Source of the DNA: Carnobacterium iners
GTDB lineage: Bacteria > Bacillota > Bacilli > Lactobacillales > Carnobacteriaceae
Length of the DNA: 64,000 nt
Assembly (NCBI RefSeq): GCF_900177385.1
Contig: NZ_FXBJ01000002.1
Location: 686,001-750,000, forward strand
Reading direction: 5' to 3'
Shown here: positions 7,313 through 19,467 of the stretch, piece by piece
Position numbering within the stretch: the first letter of the stretch is position 1
Layout: every line of letters begins with the position of its first letter
The notes under the pieces: generated by a model
What the model saw: only the letters and a program-made list of their open reading frames with translations
Database searches by the model: none
What the model was told of the DNA's origin: nothing
Position numbers and translations under genes: made by a program

Positions 7313-7918
7313 ATGGCAGATCATTACTTTACAAACAAACCTAATACTGAAAGTGAACAGTCAGCTTGGACATACAAATTACGCGGACATACGTTTAAAT
7401 TTGTAACAGATTTAGGTGTTTTTTCTAAAAAAACCGTTGATTTTGGCTCTCGTTTGTTAATTGAAACAATTGACTTAGATAACATGGTGGAAGGTGACAT
7501 TCTAGATATAGGCTGTGGATATGGACCGATGGGACTTTCTTTAGCTAAAGAAGCTTCTGAAAGAATGGTCGAGATGGTAGATGTTAATGAACGTGCGTTA
7601 GGGTTAGCGAAACAAAATGCTTCTAACAATCGGATTAGCAATGCGAAAATTCATCCTTCTAATATTTATCAACAAGTAAAAGGCGATTCTTTTGCTGCAA
7701 TTATCAGCAATCCGCCCATTCGTGCAGGGAAAAAAGTTGTTCACGAAATATTGACAGGGTCTTTCGATCGCTTAAGAACGCAAGGAACATTAACTATCGT
7801 CATTCAAAAGAAGCAAGGAGCGCCTAGCGCAAAAGAAAAGATGATAGAGACCTTTGGAAATGCAGAAATTTTAATAAAAGATAAAGGATATTGGATTATT
7901 CAAAGCATAAAGAATTAA
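7313..7918 (+). CDS. ybxB: class I SAM-dependent methyltransferase, RsmC/YbxB type
   Basis: The 201-residue protein starts at ATG 7313 behind AAGGAG; longer readings run into the terminator. The SAM-binding glycine motif DIGCGYGPMG lies at about 82-91 and the catalytic NPPIRAGK motif at about 141-148; NPP(F/I) is typical of N-specific rRNA methyltransferases of the RsmC type. The same gene sits between rplL and rpoB in Bacillus (ybxB). The substrate, probably a guanine of 16S rRNA, is inferred from the family. The small distance from the rplL terminator means it probably depends on readthrough or a weak local promoter. Confidence 0.88.
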   Translation: MADHYFTNKPNTESEQSAWTYKLRGHTFKFVTDLGVFSKKTVDFGSRLLIETIDLDNMVEGDILDIGCGYGPMGLSLAKEASERMVEMVDVNERALGLAKQNASNNRISNAKIHPSNIYQQVKGDSFAAIISNPPIRAGKKVVHEILTGSFDRLRTQGTLTIVIQKKQGAPSAKEKMIETFGNAEILIKDKGYWIIQSIKN

Positions 7919-7948
7919 AATAGAGAACAAGGCAATTTTAATTTCGTC

Positions 7949-7977
7949 TTGACTGTTTGATTTATTTGATGTAAAAT
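7949..7977 (+). promoter_or_regulatory. rpoBC promoter
   Basis: TTGACT (7949-7954), 17-nt spacer, TAAAAT (7972-7977). It gives a leader of about 250 nt before rpoB. Confidence 0.8.
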
Positions 7978-8012
7978 AATCTAATGCAATCAGTGTGTAG
8001 ATTAGAGTAAGA

Positions 8013-8045
8013 GTGTTCTGAAATATTGTCCAGAACACGCTTTTT
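8013..8045 (+). terminator. hairpin in the rpoB leader
   Basis: GTGTTCTG (8013-8020) and CAGAACAC (8031-8038) form an 8-bp stem followed by GCTTTTT. It lies between the promoter and rpoB, so it may attenuate rpoBC transcription. The rest of the 7919-8237 gap is AT-rich with no gene. Confidence 0.6.
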
Positions 8046-8237
8046 AACGAAAACAAAAGAAAATGTGATTTTTATTTTAAAGTTCACGACTCTTTTGGTT
8101 TTTTTTTGTCAAAAAATAGGTTAATTTATGCGATGTTACGCAATGTTAATATTTGACATTTAAATGTAATATAAGCGAATGAACTAATTTTGATTTTCTG
8201 AAAAGCACATTCAAAACAATTTTAAGGGGTGAATAGG

Positions 8238-11200
8238 TTGGCAGGCCACTTAGTAAATTACGGAAAACACCGTACACGTAAAAGTTTTGCGCGAATCAGC
8301 GAAGTTTTAGAACTTCCAAATTTGATTGAAATTCAAACCAATTCCTACCAATGGTTCTTAGACGAAGGCTTACGCGAGATGTTTAAAGACATTTCTCCGA
8401 TAGAAGACTTCGCAGGAAACCTTTCATTAGAGTTCTTGGACTATCAATTACAAGAGTCAAAATATACAGTTGAAGAAGCTCGTTCTCATGATGCTAATTA
8501 CTCAGCGCCTATTTATGTAAAGTTACGTCTAATTAATAAAGTAACAGGAGAAGTTAAAGATCAAGAAGTTTTCTTTGGCGACTTCCCACTGATGACAGAT
8601 ATGGGTACTTTTGTTATCAACGGAGCTGAACGAGTCATTGTTTCTCAATTGGTTCGTTCACCAGGTGTTTACTTTAATAGTAAATTAGATAAGAATGGTA
8701 AAGAAAATTTTGGAACAACTTTGATTCCAAACCGTGGAGCATGGTTAGAATATGAAACAGATGCAAAAGATATTTCTTATGTCCGCATTGACCGTACTCG
8801 TAAAATTCCTTTATCTGTTCTAGTTCGTGCATTAGGCTTTGGCTCAGATGACCAAATTTTTGAAATCTTTGGTGATAATGAAAGTCTTCGCTTAACAATA
8901 GAAAAAGATTTGCACAAAAATGCAAGTGATTCACGTACAGAAGAAGCCTTAAAAGATGTGTATGAGCGTCTACGTCCAGGCGAACCAAAAACAGCAGATA
9001 GCTCAAGAAGTTTATTAACTGCTCGTTTCTTTGATCCAAAACGTTATGACTTAGCTAATGTAGGCCGTTACAAAGTAAACAAAAAGTTGAATTTAAAAAC
9101 ACGCCTATTCAATCTGACATTAGCTGAAACGCTAATTGATCCAGAAACTGGCGAAATATTAATCGAACAAGGAACACTTTTAGATCGCGATCATATGGAT
9201 ATTTTAGATCCTTACCTTGATGCTGGTTTAAACAGTGTAACTTACTATCCATCAGAGGACGCGGTAGTAAAAGATCCAATTTTATTACAAGTTGTAAAAG
9301 TAGTCTCTCCAAAAGATCCTGAGCGCGTAGTTAATGTTATCGGGAACAGTGTGATTTCAACAGAGATAAAAAATGCTACACCTGCTGATATTATTGCTTC
9401 AATGAACTACTTCTTTAATTTGCAAGAAGGAATTGGCCACGTAGATGATATTGACCATTTAGGCAATCGTCGTATTCGTTCAGTTGGTGAGTTATTACAA
9501 AACCAATATCGTATTGGCTTGTCTCGTATGGAACGTGTGGTTCGTGAAAGAATGTCTATTCAAGATATGGCAACTGTTACACCACAACAATTAATCAACA
9601 TTCGTCCAGTAGTTGCAGCAATTAAAGAGTTCTTCGGTTCTTCTCAATTGTCACAATTTATGGATCAAACCAATCCTTTAGGCGAGTTAACACACAAACG
9701 TCGTTTATCGGCCCTAGGACCCGGTGGTTTAACTAGAGACCGTGCCGGTTATGAAGTTCGAGACGTGCATTACTCGCATTATGGCCGTATGTGCCCGATT
9801 GAAACTCCTGAAGGACCAAACATTGGATTAATTAACAGTCTATCAAGTTACGCTAAAATAAATAAATTTGGTTTTATTGAAACACCTTATCGTCGTGTAG
9901 ACCGTGAAACGGGTAAAGTAACCAATCAAATTGATTATTTAACAGCCGATGAAGAAGATGCTTATGTAGTAGCTCAAGCAAATGCAAAATTAAATGATGA
10001 TGGCACATTTGCGAATGAAAATGTTCTTGCTCGTTATGTTGAAGAAAACTTGGAAGTCCCTATTAGCCGAGTGGACTACATGGACGTATCACCTAAGCAA
10101 GTAGTAGCAGTCGCAACAGCTTGTATTCCTTTCTTGGAAAATGATGATAGTAACCGTGCCCTAATGGGAGCCAACATGCAACGTCAAGCGGTTCCTTTGG
10201 TCAATCCGCAAGCTCCTTTAGTAGGAACAGGTATGGAATACGTAGCCGCAAAAGACTCAGGTGCTGCAATTATCTGTCAAAATGATGGAATAGTTGAGTA
10301 CGTAGATGCTAAACAAATTCGCATCCGTCAAAGCAATGGTGCATTAGATAAGTACGCTGTCACAAAATTTCGTCGTTCAAATGCTGGAACTTGTTACAAC
10401 CAACGCCCAATTGTTGCTAAAGGTGATCGCGTAGATAAAGGCGAAATTTTAGCAGATGGATCTTCAATGGAAAATGGGGAAATGGCATTAGGTCAAAACC
10501 CACTAGTAGCCTTCATGACTTGGGAAGGGTATAACTACGAAGATGCGATTATCATGAGTGAACGTTTGGTTAAAGATGATGTGTACACTTCTATCCATAT
10601 TGAAGAATATGAATCAGAAGCTCGTGATACAAAACTTGGACCTGAAGAAATCACTCGCGAAATTCCAAACGTTGGAGAAGACGCATTAAAAGATTTAGAT
10701 GAAATGGGTATCATTCGTATTGGTGCTGAGGTACGCGATGGCGATTTATTAGTTGGTAAAGTAACACCTAAGGGAGTAACTGAACTATCTGCTGAAGAAC
10801 GCTTATTGCATGCTATTTTTGGAGAAAAAGCTCGTGAAGTACGTGATACTTCTTTACGTGTACCACATGGTGGAGGCGGAACGGTTCATGATGTGAAAAT
10901 CTTTACACGTGAAGCTGGCGATGAATTATCTCCAGGAGTAAATATGCTTGCTCGTGTGTATATTGTTCAAAAACGTAAAATCAATGAAGGAGATAAAATG
11001 GCTGGACGTCATGGTAATAAAGGGGTTGTCTCTTTAATCATGCCAGAAGAAGATATGCCATTTATGCCTGATGGAACACCAGTAGATATCATGCTGAACC
11101 CATTAGGAGTTCCTTCACGGATGAACATTGGACAAGTGCTAGAGTTGCATATCGGTATGGCTGCTCGTCAATTGGGTATTCATATCGCTACACCAGTATT

Positions 11201-11801
11201 TGATGGAGCGAACGACCAAGATGTCTGGGAAACCGTTAAAGAAGCAGGAATGGCTGCAGACGCTAAGACTGTTTTATACGATGGAAGAACAGGACAACCG
11301 TTTGATAACCGTATTTCTGTTGGAGTTATGTATATGATTAAGTTAGCCCACATGGTTGACGATAAATTACATGCACGTTCAACTGGACCTTACTCATTAG
11401 TTACACAACAACCATTGGGTGGTAAAGCTCAATTTGGTGGACAACGTTTTGGAGAGATGGAAGTTTGGGCGCTTGAAGCATATGGGGCAGCTTATACGTT
11501 ACAAGAAATCCTTACCTACAAATCAGATGATGTCGTTGGTCGTGTGAAAACTTATGAAGCTATCGTTAAAGGCGAACCGATTCCGAAACCAGGAGTTCCT
11601 GAATCATTCCGTGTACTAGTTAAAGAATTACAGGCATTAGGATTAGATATGAAAGTATTAAATGCTGATGATGAGGAAATCGAACTACGTGACATGGATG
11701 ATGACGATGACATTGTAAACATTGATGCTTTAAGTAAATACGCTGAAGAACAAGAAAAAGTTCGTGCAGCTGCAGCTGAAGTAGAAAGACTAAAAGATTA
11801 A
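8238..11801 (+). CDS. rpoB: RNA polymerase beta subunit
   Basis: Catalytic core subunit of RNA polymerase. I choose TTG at 8238, 6-7 nt behind AAGGGGTGA, giving [20 protein letters not shown]; the GTG three codons earlier overlaps the ribosome-binding site. At 1187 residues the protein is complete, from the N-terminal lobe to the conserved C-terminal switch/clamp region ([20 protein letters not shown]). The rifampicin pocket is wild type: Asp476, His486 and Ser491 stand at the positions whose change commonly gives resistance. It is followed by rpoC with a large hairpin between them. Confidence 0.98.
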   Translation: MAGHLVNYGKHRTRKSFARISEVLELPNLIEIQTNSYQWFLDEGLREMFKDISPIEDFAGNLSLEFLDYQLQESKYTVEEARSHDANYSAPIYVKLRLINKVTGEVKDQEVFFGDFPLMTDMGTFVINGAERVIVSQLVRSPGVYFNSKLDKNGKENFGTTLIPNRGAWLEYETDAKDISYVRIDRTRKIPLSVLVRALGFGSDDQIFEIFGDNESLRLTIEKDLHKNASDSRTEEALKDVYERLRPGEPKTADSSRSLLTARFFDPKRYDLANVGRYKVNKKLNLKTRLFNLTLAETLIDPETGEILIEQGTLLDRDHMDILDPYLDAGLNSVTYYPSEDAVVKDPILLQVVKVVSPKDPERVVNVIGNSVISTEIKNATPADIIASMNYFFNLQEGIGHVDDIDHLGNRRIRSVGELLQNQYRIGLSRMERVVRERMSIQDMATVTPQQLINIRPVVAAIKEFFGSSQLSQFMDQTNPLGELTHKRRLSALGPGGLTRDRAGYEVRDVHYSHYGRMCPIETPEGPNIGLINSLSSYAKINKFGFIETPYRRVDRETGKVTNQIDYLTADEEDAYVVAQANAKLNDDGTFANENVLARYVEENLEVPISRVDYMDVSPKQVVAVATACIPFLENDDSNRALMGANMQRQAVPLVNPQAPLVGTGMEYVAAKDSGAAIICQNDGIVEYVDAKQIRIRQSNGALDKYAVTKFRRSNAGTCYNQRPIVAKGDRVDKGEILADGSSMENGEMALGQNPLVAFMTWEGYNYEDAIIMSERLVKDDVYTSIHIEEYESEARDTKLGPEEITREIPNVGEDALKDLDEMGIIRIGAEVRDGDLLVGKVTPKGVTELSAEERLLHAIFGEKAREVRDTSLRVPHGGGGTVHDVKIFTREAGDELSPGVNMLARVYIVQKRKINEGDKMAGRHGNKGVVSLIMPEEDMPFMPDGTPVDIMLNPLGVPSRMNIGQVLELHIGMAARQLGIHIATPVFDGANDQDVWETVKEAGMAADAKTVLYDGRTGQPFDNRISVGVMYMIKLAHMVDDKLHARSTGPYSLVTQQPLGGKAQFGGQRFGEMEVWALEAYGAAYTLQEILTYKSDDVVGRVKTYEAIVKGEPIPKPGVPESFRVLVKELQALGLDMKVLNADDEEIELRDMDDDDDIVNIDALSKYAEEQEKVRAAAAEVERLKD

Positions 11802-11821
11802 GACGCTGAACGCTCTATCAA

Positions 11822-11896
11822 GCTCTGAGAGAAAAATGGAAAAATACCTTAAGAGGCAACTGCTTCGAGGATAGTTTTTCATTTTTCTCTTAGAGC
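11822..11896 (+). other. long rpoB-rpoC intercistronic hairpin
   Basis: GCTCTGAGAGAAAAATGGAA (from 11822) pairs with the strand ending CATTTTTCTCTTAGAGC (to 11896), an imperfect stem of about 24 bp with a 25-nt loop. There is no T-run after it, so a processing site (RNase III type) or stability element is more likely than a terminator. Confidence 0.75.
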
Positions 11897-11982
11897 AAGA
11901 GTGTGAAGTTTAATTTAAAAATAATCCAGAAAAAAGAGAGCAAGATAGGGCAGCTCGAAAAAAATAAAGGGAGGTAGGCCCC

Positions 11983-14900
11983 TTGATAGACGTTAATAAT
12001 TTTAATAGTATGCAAATAGGCTTGGCTTCTCCAGATAAGATCCGCAGTTGGTCTTATGGAGAAGTAAAAAAACCAGAAACCATTAACTATCGCACATTAA
12101 AACCTGAACGTGATGGACTATTCTGTGAACGTATTTTTGGACCTTCAAAGGACTGGGAATGTGCTTGTGGAAAGTACAAACGGATTCGTTACAAAGGGAT
12201 TGTTTGTGATCGCTGTGGGGTTGAAGTTACTCGCTCAAAAGTACGTCGTGAGCGTATGGGACACATCGAATTAGCAGCGCCAGTTACTCATATCTGGTAT
12301 TTCAAAGGAATTCCAAGTCGAATGGGACTTGTCTTAGACATGAGCCCGCGTGCACTTGAAGAAGTTATTTATTTTGCTTCTTACGTGGTTACTGAACCTG
12401 GAAACACTCCAATGGAAAGAAAACAGTTGTTAACCGAAAGAGAATACCGTGAACGCCGTGAACAATACGGAAATGAATTCCAAGCTGCAATGGGAGCAGA
12501 AGCTATCAAGCAATTGCTAGATGACGTAAACGTAGAAAAAGAAGTTGGCGAGCTAAAAGAAGAACTAAAAACAGCTCAAGGACAAAAACGAACACGTGCT
12601 ATTCGTCGTTTAGATATCTTAGAAGCATTCCGTAACTCAGGAAATCATCCTTCATGGATGGTTATGGACGTTATTCCAATTATCCCTCCAGAAATCCGCC
12701 CAATGGTTCAATTAGAAGGCGGACGTTTCGCAACAAGTGATTTAAATGACTTGTATCGTCGTGTTATCAATCGTAATAACCGTCTAAAACGTCTATTAGA
12801 CTTAATGGCTCCAAATATTATTGTTCAAAATGAAAAACGTATGTTACAAGAAGCCGTTGATGCTTTGATTGATAATGGTCGCCGTGGTCGCCCTGTTACT
12901 GGACCAGGAAACCGTCCTTTAAAATCGTTATCTCATATGTTAAAAGGGAAACAAGGGCGTTTTCGTCAAAACTTACTAGGAAAACGTGTCGACTATTCTG
13001 GCCGTTCAGTTATCGTAGTTGGTCCAACTTTGAAAATGTATCAATGTGGCTTGCCTAAACAAATGGCTATTGAACTATTCAAACCATTTGTTATGCGTGA
13101 ATTAGTTGCCCGCGATATTGCTAGCAATATTAAGAATGCTAAACGCAAAATTGATCGTCAAGATGACGCTATCTGGCCTGTTTTAGAAGAAGTTATCCGT
13201 GAACATCCAGTACTATTAAACCGAGCACCGACACTTCATAGATTAGGTATCCAAGCATTTGAGCCTATCTTAGTTGAAGGTAAAGCGATTCGTCTTCACC
13301 CACTAGTTTGTGAAGCTTATAATGCCGATTTCGATGGTGATCAAATGGCTGTCCATGTACCATTAAGTGACGAAGCACAAGCTGAAGCACGTATGTTGAT
13401 GCTAGCTGCTCATAACATCTTGAACCCTAAAGATGGTAAACCAGTTGTTACTCCATCACAAGATATGGTTTTAGGTAACTACTATTTAACGATGGAAGAA
13501 GAAGAGCGCGAAGGCGAAGGTATGACATTTAGTAGTTTAAATGAAGCCTTAATCGCTTACCAAAGTGGCTATGTACATTTACATTCACGTGTTGGTATTC
13601 GTTCAATCGATATTCCAGGTAAACCATTTACTGAATGGCAAAAAGATAAAATGCTAATTACAACAGTTGGTAAATTAATTTTTAACGAAATCATGCCAAA
13701 TGAATTCCCATATTTGAATGAGCCAACACAAAGCAACCTTGAAGTTGCCACACCAGATAATTATTTTGTTGAAATGGGAACAGATATTCCAGCTCATATT
13801 AAAGAGCAAGAATTAGTTAAACCATTTAAGAAAAAAAATCTGGGTAATATCATTGCTGAAGTCTTCAAACGATTTAAAATCGCTGAAACTTCAAAAATGT
13901 TAGATAAGATGAAAGATTTAGGATACAAGTATTCTACAATTGCTGGAATCACTGTAGGTATCTCTGATATTGTTGTTTTAGAAGAAAAGCAACACATATT
14001 AGAGGAAGCTCATGGCCAAGTAGATAACATAATAAAACAATTCCGTCGTGGTCTGATTACGGATGAAGAGCGTTACGAACGTGTTATCGCTGTTTGGAAT
14101 GCTACAAAAGATCGCATCCAAGTCCGACTGATGGAAAGTTTAGATGACCGCAACCCAATCTTTATGATGAGTGACTCTGGTGCCCGTGGTAACATTTCCA
14201 ACTTTACACAGCTTGCTGGTATGCGTGGATTAATGGCAGCACCGAATGGTCAAATCATGGAGTTACCTATTACATCTAACTTCCGTGAAGGTCTCTCTGT
14301 TTTAGAAATGTTTATCTCTACTCATGGAGCCCGTAAAGGAATGACCGATACAGCTCTAAAAACGGCTGACTCAGGTTACTTGACTCGTCGTTTAGTAGAC
14401 GTAGCACAAGACGTTATTATTCGTGAAACAGATTGTGGAACGGATAGTGGACTTGAAATTATGGCAATTAAAGACGGAAATGAAGTCATTGAGCCTCTTG
14501 AAGAGCGTTTATTAGGTCGTTACACTCGTAAAACAGTTATAAATCCTAATGATGGATCAGTTATCATTAAGAGCAATGAGATTATTACAGAAGATATTGC
14601 TAAACAAATCATCGATGCTGGAATTGAATCGATTACGATTCGTTCAGTCTTCACATGTAATACTAAACATGGCGTATGTAAGTACTGTTATGGTCGTAAC
14701 TTAGCAACTGGTTCTGAAGTTGAAGTTGGTGAAGCAGTTGGAACAATCGCTGCTCAATCAATTGGTGAGCCAGGAACCCAGTTGACAATGCGTACATTCC
14801 ATACCGGTGGAGTTGCTGGAGATGATATTACTCAAGGGCTACCTCGTATCCAAGAGATATTTGAAGCTCGTCATCCTAAAGGACAATCAGTCATTACTGA

Positions 14901-15594
14901 AGTAACAGGGGAAGTTATCTCAATCGATGAAAATCCTGCAGATCGTACTAAAGAGGTAACTATTAAAGGTGAAACAGATACGCGTAGTTATCAAGTTCCG
15001 TTTATCTCACGCATGAAAGTGGCTGAAGGAGATATCATTGAACGCGGTACTCGCTTAATTGAAGGTTCAATTGATCCTAAGCAATTACTAAGCGTAAGCG
15101 ATGTTCTATCTGTTGAAAATTACTTGTTAGGTCAAGTTCAGAAAGTATACCGTATGCAAGGAGTAGAAATCGGAGATAAACATATCGAAGTAATGGTCCG
15201 TCAAATGTTACGTAAAGTTCGTATCATGGATCCAGGTGAAACAGATGTTTTACCAGGTACTTTAATCGATATTCATGACTTTACAGAAGAAAATAACAAG
15301 ACATTAATGGCCGGTGGCGTGCCAGCTACAGCTCGTCCAGTCTTATTAGGAATCACAAAAGCATCATTAGAAACAAACAGTTTCTTATCTGCTGCATCAT
15401 TCCAAGAAACGACTCGTGTCTTAACAGATGCTGCAATCCGCGGCAAGCGCGATCCGTTATTAGGATTGAAAGAAAATGTTATCATCGGTAAAATTATTCC
15501 GGCTGGTACTGGAATGGCTAAATACCGTAAAATGGAGCCTAAAGGTGTTGGCGTCGTAAGTGAAAATGTTTACAGCATCAATGATACTAAGTAA
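11983..15594 (+). CDS. rpoC: RNA polymerase beta' subunit
   Basis: The subunit holds the active-site magnesium. TTG at 11983 ([10 protein letters not shown]) follows GGGAGG, as in Bacillus rpoC. The N-terminal zinc ribbon has Cys60, Cys62, Cys75 and Cys78; the catalytic [12 protein letters not shown] motif is at 447-458 with Asp449, Asp451 and Asp453. The bridge-helix/trigger-loop region (about 910-940, [12 protein letters not shown]) and the second zinc site ([13 protein letters not shown]) are also present. Length 1203 is complete. It is the last gene of rpoBC and ends before a strong terminator. Confidence 0.98.
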   Translation: MIDVNNFNSMQIGLASPDKIRSWSYGEVKKPETINYRTLKPERDGLFCERIFGPSKDWECACGKYKRIRYKGIVCDRCGVEVTRSKVRRERMGHIELAAPVTHIWYFKGIPSRMGLVLDMSPRALEEVIYFASYVVTEPGNTPMERKQLLTEREYRERREQYGNEFQAAMGAEAIKQLLDDVNVEKEVGELKEELKTAQGQKRTRAIRRLDILEAFRNSGNHPSWMVMDVIPIIPPEIRPMVQLEGGRFATSDLNDLYRRVINRNNRLKRLLDLMAPNIIVQNEKRMLQEAVDALIDNGRRGRPVTGPGNRPLKSLSHMLKGKQGRFRQNLLGKRVDYSGRSVIVVGPTLKMYQCGLPKQMAIELFKPFVMRELVARDIASNIKNAKRKIDRQDDAIWPVLEEVIREHPVLLNRAPTLHRLGIQAFEPILVEGKAIRLHPLVCEAYNADFDGDQMAVHVPLSDEAQAEARMLMLAAHNILNPKDGKPVVTPSQDMVLGNYYLTMEEEEREGEGMTFSSLNEALIAYQSGYVHLHSRVGIRSIDIPGKPFTEWQKDKMLITTVGKLIFNEIMPNEFPYLNEPTQSNLEVATPDNYFVEMGTDIPAHIKEQELVKPFKKKNLGNIIAEVFKRFKIAETSKMLDKMKDLGYKYSTIAGITVGISDIVVLEEKQHILEEAHGQVDNIIKQFRRGLITDEERYERVIAVWNATKDRIQVRLMESLDDRNPIFMMSDSGARGNISNFTQLAGMRGLMAAPNGQIMELPITSNFREGLSVLEMFISTHGARKGMTDTALKTADSGYLTRRLVDVAQDVIIRETDCGTDSGLEIMAIKDGNEVIEPLEERLLGRYTRKTVINPNDGSVIIKSNEIITEDIAKQIIDAGIESITIRSVFTCNTKHGVCKYCYGRNLATGSEVEVGEAVGTIAAQSIGEPGTQLTMRTFHTGGVAGDDITQGLPRIQEIFEARHPKGQSVITEVTGEVISIDENPADRTKEVTIKGETDTRSYQVPFISRMKVAEGDIIERGTRLIEGSIDPKQLLSVSDVLSVENYLLGQVQKVYRMQGVEIGDKHIEVMVRQMLRKVRIMDPGETDVLPGTLIDIHDFTEENNKTLMAGGVPATARPVLLGITKASLETNSFLSAASFQETTRVLTDAAIRGKRDPLLGLKENVIIGKIIPAGTGMAKYRKMEPKGVGVVSENVYSINDTK

Positions 15595-15618
15595 GGCGAA
15601 ATAAATTGAATAATGATG

Positions 15619-15665
15619 AAAAGCAGTTCAACTGATTCCTAGAATCGGTTGAACTGCTTTTTTTT
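15619..15665 (+). terminator. rpoBC terminator
   Basis: AAAAGCAGTTCAAC...GATTC, CTA loop, GAATCGGTTGAACTGCTTTT: a 19-20 bp stem with one mismatch and a run of eight T. From here to 15933 the DNA is AT-rich with no gene that I can support. Confidence 0.95.
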
Positions 15666-15933
15666 GGTTCGATAAAAAAACGAACATTTAATTGTTAAGA
15701 GTCGTTTAATATTAACTAAATGTTATATTTTTTCTTAACAAAGGACATTGTTTTGATGAAAATAAGATCATTACTTTGAAAAGAAAATGCTTTCGAACAC
15801 ATGTATATATTAGTGACTTACAAATTTTTACAAGGTAGGAAACTAGAAGAATTGGACACTTATTTACATTTTTATAAAATAAATAATAAAAGTATTCCTG
15901 ATGAGATATAAAAAAGATTGGAGGGTTCTACAA

Positions 15934-17696
15934 GTGACCGATATAGTGAAATCAAGCGATTTAAAGTTTAGTAATTATCCGCAAAAATCAGATGGGGGAA
16001 GCTTGTTAATCGAGTTCTTGTAGGAGAAAAAAGATAAGAGGCACTTAAAAGAGACGAAATGCTTCCAAGAATCAGCGTTGATCTAGAAGCTGTCATTACG
16101 ACAGAAATGATTATTATTGGTGTCTTGTCTCTAAACGAAGGATTTATGAACGAGAAAGACTATAAATGAGTCTTAACAAAAGGCAGATTAGAAAATGGAA
16201 CAATTTGACCTGTTCCACTAAGTTTCGCACCAAAAGAAAAACAGAATAAAGGGATGATTCGTTCTTTAAAAGAAAATGCTTAGGTAGCTTTAATAAACAA
16301 GTATAATACGGTTATTACGCTACTACTTGTACAAGATATTTTTAACTGCGACAAAGAATTTCGTGCATTCCATCTATATTGGTACGACAAATCGTGATTA
16401 TCTTGGTGTAGATGCTGTTCATCGCCGGATGGGCAATATTGCTCTTGGAGGACCAACTCAGTTAGTGAACCGTGTCATTTGGGGACCATTCAAAGACATC
16501 CGTATGGAAACTAACGATGCATGGTATAAATTTTATGAAAAAATTTCGTTCTGTTGCTGGTCTTATTACAGGAGCCAATCCTTTACATCGTAGACATGAA
16601 TGTATTCATAAAAAATGTATTAGAAGAAGTGGATGGGCTATTGATTCAGCTACTTGTTGAAATGACAAAGAGGGAATATATATGTTATGAGCACCGTATG
16701 ATGTCTTACAAAAGTGTTCTAGAAACCCATTATCCCAAAGAACGCACAATATTATCACCTCTTCGCGTGACCTATATATTTGCATGTCCTCGCGAAACGG
16801 TATTGCATGCATTAACTATGAAAAATTAGGGTTGTACACATGCTCTAATCGGGCGTGATCATGCAGGGATTGGTGATTACTACGATAAGTATGCTAGTCA
16901 CTCAATTTTTGATTAGCATTCGCCTCAAGAGATAGGGATTAATATTCCTTTATACCATGAAGTGTTTTATTGCACTCACTGTGATAATCCAACTACAAAC
17001 CAAACGCGTCCACATAATGAAAGTTACCGCATTAATATTTCTGGAACAGTACTTTATGATCTTTTACGCCATGGAATCATGCCACCAAGAGAAATCGTGC
17101 GCCCTGAATCTGTCCGAATCGCTATCCAAGGTGTTCAATCTAATGGCTTAAATGAGATTTATGAGGCAATGGTCCCAGTAGAAAAAACTTTAAGTAAAGT
17201 ATTCCCATATTATATCGAACGTATTGGAATCGTCGGAGTAAAGCGGTATAAAAAAATAGTCATTGAAGATGTAACAAATTCAGATTTATTGCTCACGAAT
17301 ATAAATACGCGAGACCGTGCAAGTAGTGTCTATCAGGGTGTGTTTGACTAGCATAGTCATGTCTCTGATACAAATAGAAACATGCAGAATCCACGGATAG
17401 AAGAAGTGCATTTAAATATGAAATGCCAACAAGAAATTCTTATTTAAGATTTGAAAAAGAAAGCAGAACTAGCCTCAGATGTACCTTCTGATAAATTTAT
17501 GTATCAAGATAAAGAAGAAACACAGCGAGAATTGGATGCAGCTCATCAAATTTTAAATGATCTTCCGTCTCCCTTAATCAAAGAAGAAGTTAACTACCGT
17601 AAGTGTAACACCCCTTCACATGCCCGGTATCGTGGAGACGACGAACCAGATGTGTCAATAAAAAGTAAAAAAACAAAAGTTAGCATTAAAGGATAA
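15934..17696 (+). pseudogene. sat: decayed ATP sulfurylase (sulfate adenylyltransferase) gene
   Basis: Fragments in three frames add up to one ATP sulfurylase, the enzyme that makes adenylylsulfate from sulfate and ATP. In order they are: start GTG 15934 behind GGAGGG; LVNRVLVGEK (from 15999, shifted frame); a PRISVDLEAVIT segment; TTNRDYLGVDAVHRRMG (frame of 16387); VAGLITGANPLHRRHE, the nucleotide-binding HxxH region (about 16540-16600); EEVDGLLIQ (near 16625); GRDHAGIGDYY (about 16850-16880); FYCTHCDN (16963) and ISGT. At least four frameshifts and eight in-frame stops rule out function. A C-terminal extension of about 100 codons beyond the usual catalytic core continues to 17696; I cannot name it. 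No sulfate-assimilation partner genes are nearby. Confidence 0.88.
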
Positions 17697-17917
17697 ATGG
17701 AAAAAAAGTTAGCCCGATTAATTTATCTGAGAAAGGAGTGGAATTTTCACTTCGCTTCTTTCTTAGATAATTGTGAATACTAGCATGTTCAAGTACTTGA
17801 AGAAACTAATTAACTAAAGCTTGAAAAGGCAACATGCCGACGCTAAATTACTTGGTGAGGTTTACTCGTGTTAACGGTAATAAAAGCGACAATCAATTCT
17901 TTCTTTAAATCAATTAA
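17697..17917. other. non-coding remnant between sat pseudogene and comC
   Basis: The stretch contains GAAAGGAGTGGAATTT (a ribosome-binding-like site near 17731) and short interrupted frames, perhaps the remains of another gene behind sat. No product can be recognised. Confidence 0.4.
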
Positions 17918-18676
17918 TTAAAAAAGCGAGTAAAAAATAACTTGAAAATTTTCTCCGTAGAGCGCAACAATAAAAGAAGCTAAGAAGATAAATGGAGCAA
18001 ATGGGAAAGGTGTATGTTTTGAAATTTTTTTAAGAGCAAAGAGACCGAGACCGAATACTAAACTGCTTAGACAAGCAATAAATAAAATGAATAAAGTTAA
18101 CTCAAAACCAAAAAATAGACCTAAAATACCAAAAAGTTTTACATCCCCCCCTCCTATCCCTTGGCTAGTAAAGCAATAGAAAGCATAAAATAATAAGAAG
18201 AAACTAATGCCACTTATAAAGTAGTAATATAAAGGTAGAGGGTGAAACCACAAGCGCACAATTATGGTTGATGAAAAAAATAAAAGCATTAAAGAATCAG
18301 GTAATAGGAAATAATATAAATCACTGATAAAAAATATAATGCCAAAAGCAATTAAAAAAAAGAGTAATAGAATTTCTTTGGGTTGATTTATAAATCGAAA
18401 AAAAACTAAAACAAAAAGTAATCCGGTTAAAGCTTCGGTGAAAGGATATAAAAAAGAAAATTTTGTATGACAATGACGACAATGACCTTTTTGTATAACA
18501 TAAGAAAAGAAGGGAATCAGTTCAAGAGTTCCAAGATAATGAAAGCAATTAGAGCAAGTTGACCGTGGATGAATTATGGAATGGCCAATTGGGAATCTTA
18601 ATCCAATAACCATGAAAAAAGAACCGAAACAAGCTCCGATCATCCAAATAGAAAAAATAAGCAATATATGAATCAT
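17918..18676 (-). CDS. comC: prepilin peptidase (A24 family), ComC/PilD type
   Basis: Membrane aspartyl protease that removes the leader of type IV pilin-like proteins and N-methylates them; in Firmicutes it matures the competence pseudopilins. The 252-residue protein begins with a hydrophobic segment containing GACFGSFFMVIGLR, then a zinc-binding cytoplasmic loop with Cys41, Cys44, Cys66 and Cys69, followed by six or more membrane spans. Catalytic aspartates are Asp119 (FISDLYYFLLPD) and Asp178 (GGGDVK). ATG at 18676 follows GAGAGGA. It stands alone facing the str operon, as comC often does in this group; the pilin operon itself is outside the window. Confidence 0.9.
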   Translation of the reverse strand: MIHILLIFSIWMIGACFGSFFMVIGLRFPIGHSIIHPRSTCSNCFHYLGTLELIPFFSYVIQKGHCRHCHTKFSFLYPFTEALTGLLFVLVFFRFINQPKEILLLFFLIAFGIIFFISDLYYFLLPDSLMLLFFSSTIIVRLWFHPLPLYYYFISGISFFLLFYAFYCFTSQGIGGGDVKLFGILGLFFGFELTLFILFIACLSSLVFGLGLFALKKISKHTPFPFAPFIFLASFIVALYGENFQVIFYSLF

Positions 18677-18783
18677 ATTTTATTTCCTCTCCTATCTTTG
18701 AGAGTATAGTGTATCAATTTAAATATACGTTGTTGTCTTCAAGGAAATTTAAAAATTTGAAATAAAAAAAGTTGAAACATTTG

Positions 18784-18812
18784 TTGACAAAGAAAAAATG
18801 ACGTGGTATGAT
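18784..18812 (+). promoter_or_regulatory. str operon promoter
   Basis: TTGACA (18784-18789), 17-nt spacer, TATGAT (18807-18812), a near-consensus promoter. It gives a leader of about 170 nt before rpsL, in which I see no clear attenuator. The rest of the 18677-18988 gap holds the comC upstream region. Confidence 0.92.
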
Positions 18813-18988
18813 TCACAAGGTGCTTTTGTATACAGATTCCTATCTATCGGTCGTTCTGACTGGTACAATGGCCAAACGTTCCATAAGCAAAGTTGGTTGC
18901 GATTTGCAGCACTATTTTTTTGCTGGAAAAAGAACCGCCTGGATGTGTGGACTAGAAAAGATAAATACAGGAAAGGAGGAAATTACCA

Positions 18989-19402
18989 ATGCCTACTATT
19001 AATCAATTAGTTCGTAGCCCTCGCAAATCTAAAGTCGGAAAATCAGAATCTCCTGCTTTAAACAGAGGATACAACAGTAAAAGAAAAAAACAAACAATCG
19101 TAAACTCACCTCAAAAACGTGGTGTATGTACTCGTGTGGGAACTATGACTCCTAAAAAACCTAACTCAGCGTTACGTAAATATGCACGTGTTCGTTTATC
19201 TAACTTAATTGAAGTAACAGCATATATTCCGGGAGAAGGACACAACTTGCAAGAACATAGTGTTGTACTTATCCGTGGAGGACGTGTTAAAGATTTACCA
19301 GGAGTACGTTACCATATCGTTCGTGGTGCTTTAGATACATCTGGTGTTGCAGATCGTAAACAAAGTCGTTCTAAATACGGGACTAAAAAACCTAAGAAAT
19401 AA
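18989..19402 (+). CDS. rpsL: 30S ribosomal protein S12
   Basis: S12 sits at the decoding centre. The 137 residues include the KPNSALRK and [14 protein letters not shown] loops; Lys56 and Lys101, the sites of streptomycin-resistance mutations in Bacillus numbering, are both wild type. ATG at 18989 follows AAAGGAGGA. First gene of the rpsL-rpsG-fusA-tuf order. Confidence 0.98.
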   Translation: MPTINQLVRSPRKSKVGKSESPALNRGYNSKRKKQTIVNSPQKRGVCTRVGTMTPKKPNSALRKYARVRLSNLIEVTAYIPGEGHNLQEHSVVLIRGGRVKDLPGVRYHIVRGALDTSGVADRKQSRSKYGTKKPKK

Positions 19403-19467
19403 GCTTTTTCTTAAACTAACTATAAAATATAACAAAACTAAAACTATTTTTGAAAGGAGGAATTTGG

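Noticed and set aside
8674-9312. Minus-strand frames opposite rpoB
   Set aside because: They are shadows of the conserved beta-subunit gene.
16606-16812. Minus-strand 68-codon frame in the sat region
   Set aside because: The plus-strand pieces form one recognisable ATP sulfurylase, so this is a shadow of the pseudogene.
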